A stretch of DNA of 35,042 nucleotides, taken from Bacteroidota bacterium (GTDB taxonomy: Bacteria > Bacteroidota > Bacteroidia > Chitinophagales > Chitinophagaceae). The stretch's first letter is position 1. Each line of letters starts with the position of its first letter. Positions 25,587 through 31,313 of this stretch are shown here, piece by piece. A model generated the notes under the pieces. That model saw only the letters and a list, made by a program, of their open reading frames with translations. It searched no databases and was not told where the DNA came from. Position numbers and translations under genes: made by a program. The DNA is taken from positions 1 through 35,042 of the forward strand of contig JABDHF010000022.1 of NCBI GenBank assembly GCA_013285595.1, read 5' to 3'.

Positions 25587-25994
25587 ATGGAAACAATCAC
25601 ACTAAACCACGACCTCAAAGTATTTTACACAACCGCCGCATCCTTCCCCGATGGCATCATGGACGCATACAATAAGTTGCACACCCTCATACCCCCATCA
25701 TCCGGCAGAATATACTACGGCCTCTCCCGCCCCGAAAATGGCATCATAGTCTACAAAGCCGCAGTAGAAGAATCCTACCCCGGCGAAGCAGAAAAATTTA
25801 ACCTTGATACCATGGTCATCAAAAAAGGCAACTACATATCCATCACCCTAAACGACTGGGTAAAAGACACCACCGAAATAGGCCGCATATTCACTACCCT
25901 TCTCCACCATCCCGGCATAGACCCCGAAGGCTATTGTGTAGAATGGTATTTTAATGAAAAGGATGTAAAATGTATGGTGAGGCTAAATGATTAA
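25587..25994 (+). CDS. Small soluble protein of unknown function
   Basis: A 135-residue protein with no signal peptide or membrane segment. The ATG at 25587 (METITLNHDLKVF) is preferred over an upstream in-frame start at 25500 that would lie inside a palindromic repeat. Features are SSGRIYYGLSRPENGIIVYK, DTMVIKKGNYISITLNDW and DPEGYCVEWYFNEKDVKCMV. The order (a ligand-like strand-helix unit, then KKGNY, then a C-terminal Trp/Tyr-rich strand) is reminiscent of the GyrI-like/SOUL effector-binding fold, but this is a weak inference. No DNA-binding domain is attached. It may share a transcript with the VOC-fusion gene 117 bp upstream. Confidence 0.75.
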   Translation: METITLNHDLKVFYTTAASFPDGIMDAYNKLHTLIPPSSGRIYYGLSRPENGIIVYKAAVEESYPGEAEKFNLDTMVIKKGNYISITLNDWVKDTTEIGRIFTTLLHHPGIDPEGYCVEWYFNEKDVKCMVRLND

Positions 25995-26019
25995 AGAATA
26001 AACAGAAAAACGAATAGAC

Positions 26020-26167
26020 CCGCTCCCCCAAAATCATGCTAAAACCCGCACCAGGCAAGCACTTCATATTTCGCCCTGTTTCACATTCCGTAGCAGGCAT
26101 TACACCCCATTGCAACAACACCCACTCCCACCGTTGCCGGTGTTTCACCGGCAGCCCTCGCCAGGGA
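26020..26167. repeat. Copy A of a roughly 147 bp direct repeat
   Basis: The first 42 bp (26020-26061) are identical to 26235-26276. The next 42 positions align without gaps and share the block ATTCCGTAGCAGGCATTAC; the last 64 bp align with one 2-bp gap. The copy contains a perfect 8 bp hairpin TGCCGGTG (26135-26142) / CACCGGCA (26146-26153). All frames are broken by stops relative to copy B, so it is not coding. Confidence 0.85.
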
Positions 26168-26234
26168 CTGTTAACACATTATGTACGATGTTCATTAGAA
26201 AACTAGCAGAAAAAAACAATCAAAAACACATGGT

Positions 26235-26380
26235 CCGCTCCCCCAAAATCATGCTAAAACCCGCACCAGGCAAGCATCCCATTTTTCACCTTGCTTCGCA
26301 TTCCGTAGCAGGCATTACGCCACACTGCTACATTCCCACACCCGCCGTTGCAGGTCTTTCGCAGGAACCCTCGCCAAGAA
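26235..26380. repeat. Copy B of a roughly 147 bp direct repeat
   Basis: This copy is offset by 215 bp from copy A, in the same orientation. It lacks the copy A hairpin but has another 7 bp stem, GTAGCAG (26305-26311) / CTGCTAC (26325-26331). The spacer between copies (26168-26234) is A-rich and unrelated. Together the copies fill most of the 542 bp gene-free stretch. Confidence 0.85.
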
Positions 26381-26536
26381 AAATCAATGCAAAAAGCACA
26401 GCCCTCCTCCCCAACTTTACATACATAACTAAATGAAATAAGATAGATATACAACCAATAGCTAAAACCACAAATTTAGAACTAAGAGACACCGGAAACC
26501 ACGTATCAACTAATAAACCAATAAACTAATCAACCA
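26381..26536. other. A-rich low-complexity spacer after the direct repeats
   Basis: This part of the 25995-26536 gene-free stretch is A/C-rich with short partial repeats such as aactaat near 26509 and 26524. I see no gene, hairpin terminator or TAnnTTTG promoter. It ends at the stop codon of the minus-strand cysteine-cluster gene. Confidence 0.5.
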
Positions 26537-27061
26537 TTACCGCCGCTTCCGCTCATCCTTACCCTCAGCAGCCAGCAACCCCTCCATCACCGTAAAGGCT
26601 ATCGGGCACACAGCCGTGTTCTTCAGCGTCAGCTGCACCCGCTTCAGGAAAACATCCTCATCGGTATAAGGGTACCGCTGGCAGTCGCTTGGGCGGTCAT
26701 CGTAGATATTGCAGGTATTATCTTCCGCCAAAAAGGGGCAAGGCTTTTGCCGCGTCACATAATCGCCCTCTTCGTCAAGTCTCAGGTATTGAGCCACAAG
26801 GTCGCCCTCTTTCATCCCCAGGCTTTTGGCTATGCGTTTTATGTCTGGTTGCTTAAATCGTGGAGAATGGTTTTTGCAGCAGTTGGCACACTTCAGGCAG
26901 TCTATCTTTTCAAAAGCAGCTTCATGCAGGTCAGGTAGCGCCTTTAGCATGTTATTAAAGTTGCCTTTCTCCAGCAGATACTTATAAGCCTTCTGGTGCT
27001 CCTTCGATTCTTTCTCCCAATGATTAAACTCTTCCCCTAAAGGATGTTGTTTACTTTCCAT
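26537..27061 (-). CDS. YkgJ-family cysteine-cluster protein
   Basis: A 174-residue cytoplasmic protein with the zinc- or iron-binding CxxCxxCC cluster (C55, C58, C61, C62 in CLKCANCCKN). Three further conserved cysteines are in CPFLAEDNTCNIYDDRP and SDCQRYPY (C108, C117, C127), plus C152 in AVCPIAF. This is the full pattern of the YkgJ/CxxCxxCC family (formerly UPF0153), whose biochemical role is not established. The N-terminus is helical and charged, and the C-terminus ends ERKRR. It follows parB on the minus strand after 77 bp that contain a hairpin, so cotranscription is possible but uncertain. Confidence 0.93.
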   Translation of the reverse strand: MESKQHPLGEEFNHWEKESKEHQKAYKYLLEKGNFNNMLKALPDLHEAAFEKIDCLKCANCCKNHSPRFKQPDIKRIAKSLGMKEGDLVAQYLRLDEEGDYVTRQKPCPFLAEDNTCNIYDDRPSDCQRYPYTDEDVFLKRVQLTLKNTAVCPIAFTVMEGLLAAEGKDERKRR

Positions 27062-27103
27062 ATCACATAATTAATAACACGGGCTTGCGAATTAAGAGAA
27101 GCT

Positions 27104-27117
27104 CCCCCTTTAGGGGG
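27104..27117. repeat. Short palindromic intergenic repeat (CTCCCC type)
   Basis: ccccct (27104-27109) and aggggg (27112-27117) form a tight stem, followed by tcgggggcag and tcggggggtt. It lies just after the parB stop and resembles the 20445-20480 element in layout (pyrimidine arm, T-rich loop, purine arm, then a second purine run). Confidence 0.55.
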
Positions 27118-27138
27118 TCGGGGGCAGTAGTCGGGGGG

Positions 27139-28071
27139 TTAAAGGCTCATCTTATCCATTATCCTTTCCAGGTCTTCATCGTTATAAAACTCTATAACTA
27201 TGTTACCCTTACCGGTTTTCTTCCTGTCCAGCTTCACCTTTGTCGAAAAGTGCGACGCCATATTATCCTCTATCCGCTTATAAGCCGGTGGCAGTTTAGC
27301 AGGCACGGTGGGCTTTGCCGGTGCAGCAGTACCCTGCTTTTCCGTCGCCATATCCTTCACCATTTGCTCCACCTGCCTTACAGATAGTCCACGCTGTATA
27401 GTTTCCCTAAATACGTATAATTGTTGATCTACATGGTCCAGGCTAATGATAGCGCGCGCATGCCCCATGCTCAGCGATCCGTCGCGTACAGCCTTTTGCA
27501 CATCGGGCGGCAGCTTCAGCAGGCGCAGGTAGTTAGCTACCGTACTTCGCTCCTTCTTCATTCGTTCAGATACCTGCTCCTGTGTTAGCCCGCACTCATC
27601 CATCAGCTGGCGGTAGCTGATCGCTATTTCTATAGCGTTCAGGTCTTCGCGCTGCAGGTTTTCCAGCAGTGCCATTTCCAGCATCTCCTGTCCATCAGCG
27701 CTCCGCACATATGCCGGTATATCCTTCAGCCCGGCCATCTTAGATGCCCGCAACCTCCGCTCACCAGATATCAGCTGGTACTTATTCTGCGCTGTCTTTA
27801 TTACCGTTACCGGCTGTATTATATCATGCAGCTTTATACTCTCGGCAAGCTCCCTCAGCGCCTCCTCGTCAAAGTCACGGCGCGGCTGCTTAGGGTTTAC
27901 CTCTATTTGGTCAAGTGCTATACGTGCTGTGGTATTAGTAATATGCTGCCCCTGGCCCGATACTGCCGGCACGCCTTCTCCGGTAGTCTTTATCTCGTCA
28001 TCAATATTATCAAGCAATGCACGGATACCCTTACCCAGAGCGCTCTTTTTATTGGTCTGCGGTATGCTCAT
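27139..28071 (-). CDS. parB: Chromosome-partitioning protein ParB
   Basis: A 310-residue CTP-dependent DNA clamp. The N-terminus has the ParA-stimulating basic stretch (KKSALGKGIRALL). The ParB/Srx domain carries the CTP-binding box GERRLRA at 103-109 and ENLQREDLN at 137-145. The helix-turn-helix region is at about 162-187 (LTQEQVSERMKKERSTVANY), and the C-terminal dimerisation part ends LERIMDKMSL. It overlaps parA by 23 bp, so translation is coupled. No parS-like site is evident in or near the gene. Confidence 0.97.
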   Translation of the reverse strand: MSIPQTNKKSALGKGIRALLDNIDDEIKTTGEGVPAVSGQGQHITNTTARIALDQIEVNPKQPRRDFDEEALRELAESIKLHDIIQPVTVIKTAQNKYQLISGERRLRASKMAGLKDIPAYVRSADGQEMLEMALLENLQREDLNAIEIAISYRQLMDECGLTQEQVSERMKKERSTVANYLRLLKLPPDVQKAVRDGSLSMGHARAIISLDHVDQQLYVFRETIQRGLSVRQVEQMVKDMATEKQGTAAPAKPTVPAKLPPAYKRIEDNMASHFSTKVKLDRKKTGKGNIVIEFYNDEDLERIMDKMSL

Positions 28072-28873
28072 CGGTCTCCAGTATTTTATCTTCGTTCTTA
28101 ATTTTTGTCATATTGTTTTTCTGCAGTATCTCTTTGGCCAGGTTCAGGTAGTTGATAGCCCCTGTGCTCTCTGCATCATACAGCAGTGCCGGCATGCCAA
28201 AGCTCGGCGCCTCGCCCAGTCTTGTATTGCGGTGCAGTATAGTATTAAATACCAGCTCGCCAAAGTGGTTCTTTATCTCCTCCACTACCTGGTTGCTCAG
28301 GCGCAGGCGGCCATCATACATCGTCATCAATATACCCTCTATCTTCAGATTGGCATTAATGCGGGTCTGCACGATCTTTATGGTATTCAGCAATTTCCCC
28401 AATCCCTCCAATGCGAAATATTCGCACTGCACCGGTATCGCCACACTGTCAGATGCAGCAAGCGCATTCACCGTTATCAGGCCCAGCGATGGTGAGCAGT
28501 CTATAATAATGAAGTCATAATTACCCAGCTCCGGTTCCAGCGCACTGCGCATCACAAACTCCCTGTTCGGGTGGTTGATCAGTTCTATCTCTGCACCTAC
28601 TAGGTCCAGGTGGCTTGGCAGCAGGCTCAAATTTGGGGTGTCAGTTTCCAGTATCACCTGCGATGCTGGTGTATCATTCACCATGCAGTCATACAGGCTT
28701 ATCTGCACATTCTTCAGGTCAAAGCCATTGCCTGTAGTACTGTTTGCCTGTGGGTCTGCATCTACCAGCAGCGTTTTGTACTCCAGCACCGCCAGGCTCG
28801 CCGCCAGGTTTATTGCTGTTGTGGTCTTCCCCACCCCACCTTTCTGATTTGCGATCGCTATTACTTTAGCCAT
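28049..28873 (-). CDS. parA: Chromosome-partitioning ATPase ParA (Soj)
   Basis: A 274-residue ParA/MinD-type ATPase that moves ParB-parS complexes along the nucleoid. The deviant Walker A is KGGVGKTT at 11-18, the switch I region is VDADPQANST, and Walker B is FIIIDCSPSLG. The ATG at 28873 (MAKVIAIANQ) matches the family start; a GTG two codons upstream is less likely. The C-terminal tail (KIKNEDKILETDEHTADQ) is charged and overlaps the parB start. It is chromosomal in type, with no neighbouring plasmid replication genes. Confidence 0.97.
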   Translation of the reverse strand: MAKVIAIANQKGGVGKTTTAINLAASLAVLEYKTLLVDADPQANSTTGNGFDLKNVQISLYDCMVNDTPASQVILETDTPNLSLLPSHLDLVGAEIELINHPNREFVMRSALEPELGNYDFIIIDCSPSLGLITVNALAASDSVAIPVQCEYFALEGLGKLLNTIKIVQTRINANLKIEGILMTMYDGRLRLSNQVVEEIKNHFGELVFNTILHRNTRLGEAPSFGMPALLYDAESTGAINYLNLAKEILQKNNMTKIKNEDKILETDEHTADQ

Positions 28874-28941
28874 ATGCACACTGCCCGTTAAAGAGCCTTT
28901 TACTTAATTTATTATCTATTAAAATTCTATTAAAGGTACGA

Positions 28942-29619
28942 CTACAAAGTAATCGTTTCACCGATCTTCGGCAATATTAATTCTTTACCCGCAGCTTTAA
29001 ACTTTTCTTTTGCCTGCTCATGGTCTATTTTAATATATCCAAAGGTGTCAAAATGAACACCTATTATCTTATCGCATTTTATAAAATCCGCTGCTATTAT
29101 TGCATCGTCCACATCCATGGTAAAGTTGCCGCCTATAGGCAGTATGGCAAAGTCAAGCTTTGCATACCTAGGCAGCAGTTGCATATCCATCATCAGGCAG
29201 GTATCCCCGCTATAATAATATTTGAGGTCCCCGCCATGCATCAGGAAACCACCTGGGTTGCCGCCGTATGATCCATCAGGCATCGCACTACTATGCCATG
29301 CAGGTAAAAAATGCACCTTCCCAAACTCAAAATTAAAAGATCCAAAGTTCAGCGGGTGTATATTCTGCACACCTTGTTTTTGCACCCAGCTCACCACTTC
29401 ATAAGCCCCTATCACCTGCGCATTAGTCCTTTGCGCAATAGCCACCACATCTGCCACATGGTCGCTATGCCCGTGCGACAGTAATATATAATCAGCCTCT
29501 ATGCTGTTAATGTCTATATCCTTAGCCAGCTCATTAGCGCTGATAAAAGGATCATATAAAAACTTCTTCCCGCCTGTTTCTATACCAAAACAAGCATGTC
29601 CGTAAAAAGTAAATTTCAT
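28942..29619 (-). CDS. Metal-dependent hydrolase, metallo-beta-lactamase fold (UPF0173-like)
   Basis: A 225-residue soluble hydrolase. The zinc motif is HGHSDH at 49-54, with further ligand positions in AWHSSAMPDG, YYSGDTCLM and GVHFDTFG, so the active site is complete. The order (MKFTFYGHACFGIE first, SGDT, then PIGGNFTMD) fits the UPF0173/YtkL group of small MBL-fold proteins, whose physiological substrate is unknown. A longer frame to 29721 exists, but the ATG at 29619 is at the conserved N-terminus and has a good promoter just upstream. It is followed by parA after 68 bp on the same strand. A link to chromosome partitioning is not implied. Confidence 0.93.
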   Translation of the reverse strand: MKFTFYGHACFGIETGGKKFLYDPFISANELAKDIDINSIEADYILLSHGHSDHVADVVAIAQRTNAQVIGAYEVVSWVQKQGVQNIHPLNFGSFNFEFGKVHFLPAWHSSAMPDGSYGGNPGGFLMHGGDLKYYYSGDTCLMMDMQLLPRYAKLDFAILPIGGNFTMDVDDAIIAADFIKCDKIIGVHFDTFGYIKIDHEQAKEKFKAAGKELILPKIGETITL

Positions 29620-29648
29620 GTTGAGGGATTTTAAAAAAGTGACTGCCG

Positions 29649-29680
29649 CAAATTTAACCAAATTAGGAATCACTATCAAA
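29649..29680 (-). promoter_or_regulatory. Promoter for the MBL-fold hydrolase gene
   Basis: A minus-strand TTTG (29677-29680) and a perfect TAAATTTG (29649-29656) are 20 nt apart. The start would be near 29642, giving a leader of about 23 nt. Confidence 0.7.
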
Positions 29681-29703
29681 ATCACTTTCAGGTTAAAAAT
29701 GAT

Positions 29704-29711
29704 TATCTTTG
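29704..29711 (+). promoter_or_regulatory. -7 element for the HicB-like gene
   Basis: A perfect TATCTTTG lies 18 nt before the ATG at 29730. No clean TTTG is found at the right distance upstream (only a TTTC at 29686-29689, too close), so the -33 element is weak. The predicted leader is about 12 nt. Confidence 0.45.
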
Positions 29712-29729
29712 AGAATAACAATTTTAGAT

Positions 29730-29894
29730 ATGAAACTGACGGCTGTGATAGAAAAAGGAGAAAATGGTTGGCTCGTTGGACAGATAGAAGAGATACCCGC
29801 TGTTCTGTCCCAGGGCAAATCTGTCGACGAACTTAAAGCTAACCTCATTGACGCCTTAAACCTTTATCTCGAAACGAATAATACTAATAGCTAA
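29730..29894 (+). CDS. Small HicB-like protein without a HicA partner
   Basis: A 54-residue protein, MKLTAVIEKGENGWLVGQIE then EIPAVLSQGKSVDELKANLI, with the beta-beta-alpha pattern of the HicB partial RNase H-like fold. It has no C-terminal DNA-binding domain. HicB antitoxins are normally paired with a small HicA RNA-binding toxin, but neither the 107 bp that follow nor the divergent neighbour encodes one. The ATG at 29730 is preferred to a TTG at 29709 that would lie within the -7 element. Free-standing HicB-like proteins are frequent in Bacteroidota, and their function is unclear. Confidence 0.8.
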   Translation: MKLTAVIEKGENGWLVGQIEEIPAVLSQGKSVDELKANLIDALNLYLETNNTNS

Positions 29895-29964
29895 GGTCTT
29901 TAGGCAATCAGTATAATCTCAAAGGGGCTTCCCAAGTTATAGCAAAACAGAAACAAAAATGCAT

Positions 29965-29986
29965 AAGCCCTGAGAGGGCAAAATGT
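29965..29986. repeat. REP-like palindromic element, degenerate copy
   Basis: aagccctgagagggcaaaat is a variant of the elements at 21966 and 31163, with a gccct/agggc stem. A half-element, aaaggggctt, lies just upstream near 29922. It sits between the HicB-like gene and the secreted-protein gene. Confidence 0.5.
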
Positions 29987-30001
29987 GCCCTACGACATTC
30001 C

Positions 30002-30445
30002 TTAATTCCCCGCCGGATTCCCCTGCGTAGGCACCGGCACCATAGTATTCCCATTATTATCTGCCGGGTATTGCTTCATATAATAAGGATAGTTTAGCTC
30101 AGGGTGCAGGTCAAGGCTTATACCTTTCAATATCTGTATCCTCGCCTTACCCATATCCGCTTTCTCCATCACAGGCGGCATTGCCGGGGTAAAGACATAT
30201 TGCCCGCCGCTCCAGTATACATAACCGCCTCTGTTAGGATCATAAAAAGTATAGTAGTCGGGGAAATAAACATGTGCCGTAGCATCGTAGTTATGAGCAG
30301 CTGCCCATGGCGGGGCTACTGTTGCCTTGGCAGTTTTATGTGTGGCTTTATGTTTATGTTTCGTGTGCTTGGCGGTGTTGTCTTGCGCATGGCCACAAAA
30401 TGGCAATATGCATATCATTAATACCAGCAATATCCTGTTGTTCAT
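30002..30445 (-). CDS. Small exported protein of unknown function
   Basis: A 147-residue exported protein. The signal peptide (MNNRILLVLMICILPFCGHA) is followed by a Lys/His-rich stretch (KHTKHKHKATHKTAK) and an aromatic region (VYFPDYYTFYDPNRGGYVYW). The ATG at 30445 is chosen over one two codons upstream at 30451 because it puts Asn-Asn-Arg before the hydrophobic core. No lipobox, catalytic motif or known family is seen. The basic His-rich segment could bind metal or anionic polymers, which is speculation. It is divergent from the stress-protein gene. Confidence 0.75.
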   Translation of the reverse strand: MNNRILLVLMICILPFCGHAQDNTAKHTKHKHKATHKTAKATVAPPWAAAHNYDATAHVYFPDYYTFYDPNRGGYVYWSGGQYVFTPAMPPVMEKADMGKARIQILKGISLDLHPELNYPYYMKQYPADNNGNTMVPVPTQGNPAGN

Positions 30446-30576
30446 AACCATAGTTTATAACGTTGTCACAATATCATGCCACTGCCTAAAAATTCTATAT
30501 CCAGCAGCTTATATATCTGAAAAACGATTGTTAACTCCACTAAAACAGTCCGTGGGTATACTTTTTTTATTTATTA

Positions 30577-30607
30577 TTGACAATGGTTGTTTAAAAACTT
30601 ATTTTTA
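30577..30607 (+). promoter_or_regulatory. Weak promoter candidate for the stress-protein gene
   Basis: TTGA (30577-30580) and TATTTTTA (30600-30607, one mismatch to TAnnTTTG) are 19 nt apart. The leader would be very short, about 13 nt. The mismatches leave room for an alternative sigma factor. Confidence 0.3.
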
Positions 30608-30625
30608 TCCAAATTTTCATTCCTT

Positions 30626-31120
30626 ATGAACGCAACAATTGGTGTCTACGACAATCATGATCTCGCTGTCGAGGCCGTACAAAAATTAAAAGATTCTGGC
30701 TACCCCGTTGCCCAACTATCTATTATGGGCCTTGCAGAAACAGAAGTTGTAGATGACCAGATGCACATAACCACCAAAAATCCTATTAAAGCTGGAGGCC
30801 TGGCTACAGGTACAGTAGTAGGCACAACCCTGGGCATCCTTACCGGTCTGGGTATGTTTGCCATACCGGGCGTAGGTATATTATATGGTGCGGGTGCACT
30901 TGTAGGCGCTATAGCAGGCTTCGACTTTGGCCTCATAGGCGGTGGCATTGCCTCTGCACTGGCTACAGTGGGCGTAAAAGACGATATGGGCAAAAAATAT
31001 CACGATGCCTTGGTAGCTGGCAAATTCATAGTAGTAGCCCACGGAAGCGAAGACGACGTAAAGAAAGCCAACAGCCTGCTCGGCGAACATGGCACACACG
31101 ACGAGATAGTTTCTCACTAA
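30626..31120 (+). CDS. YflT-like general stress protein with glycine-zipper membrane segment
   Basis: A 164-residue protein. The N-terminus (MNATIGVYDNHDLAVEAVQK then LKDSGYPVAQLSIMG) matches the heat-induced stress protein YflT / general stress 17M-like domain, about 1-60. A long Gly/Ala-rich hydrophobic stretch follows at about 70-115 (AGGLATGTVVGTTLGILTGL and GIASALATVGV), as in glycine-zipper membrane helices. A charged C-terminal part (GKKYHDALVAGKFIVVAHG) resembles the second half of the same family. The ATG at 30626 is preferred over one 13 codons upstream because it starts directly at the domain. The biochemical role is unknown; membrane association is inferred. Confidence 0.85.
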   Translation: MNATIGVYDNHDLAVEAVQKLKDSGYPVAQLSIMGLAETEVVDDQMHITTKNPIKAGGLATGTVVGTTLGILTGLGMFAIPGVGILYGAGALVGAIAGFDFGLIGGGIASALATVGVKDDMGKKYHDALVAGKFIVVAHGSEDDVKKANSLLGEHGTHDEIVSH

Positions 31121-31162
31121 CCCCATTTGAATTAATGGTATTAAGCCAATATTATAAACGGG

Positions 31163-31249
31163 AAAGCCCCGAAGGGGCGTAATATAACAGCCGGGGGTGC
31201 AGCTCCCGGTCACATATCACGAACACGCACAGCCCTGAAAGGGCGTAAG
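31163..31249. repeat. Pair of REP-like palindromic elements
   Basis: Two copies lie in direct orientation: aaagccccgaaggggcgtaa (from 31163) and cagccctgaaagggcgtaag (from 31230). Between them is a second hairpin, ccggg / cccgg (about 31191-31208), with a gtgcag loop. The layout of hairpin, AT-rich spacer, hairpin matches 21966-22006. Confidence 0.7.
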
Positions 31250-31275
31250 AACTTTACCATATTATCTATAACCCC

Positions 31276-31300
31276 AAACCCCAAAAGGTTAGGGGTTTTA
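31276..31300 (+). terminator. Hairpin with T-run upstream of the TMTC-like pair
   Basis: aaacccc (31276-31282) and ggggttt (31292-31298) form a 7 bp stem with a 9-nt loop, followed by taatta. It is oriented to end transcription from the stress-protein gene, 156 bp after its stop, but lies only 14 bp before the next start codon and so could instead act as an attenuator. Confidence 0.45.
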
Positions 31301-31313
31301 ATTATAGCGTATT

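Noticed and set aside
26020-26276. 42 bp identical direct repeats that might be a minimal CRISPR array
   Set aside because: Only two copies with 173 bp between them, the similarity continues well beyond 42 bp, and no cas gene is present.
25951-26454. Two minus-strand frames of 65 and 66 codons over the direct repeats
   Set aside because: The two copies are open in different frames and the aligned frame is broken by stops, so coding is not conserved between copies.
29709-29894. Longer TTG start for the HicB-like protein
   Set aside because: The TTG lies inside the -7 promoter element; the ATG at 29730 fits the family N-terminus.
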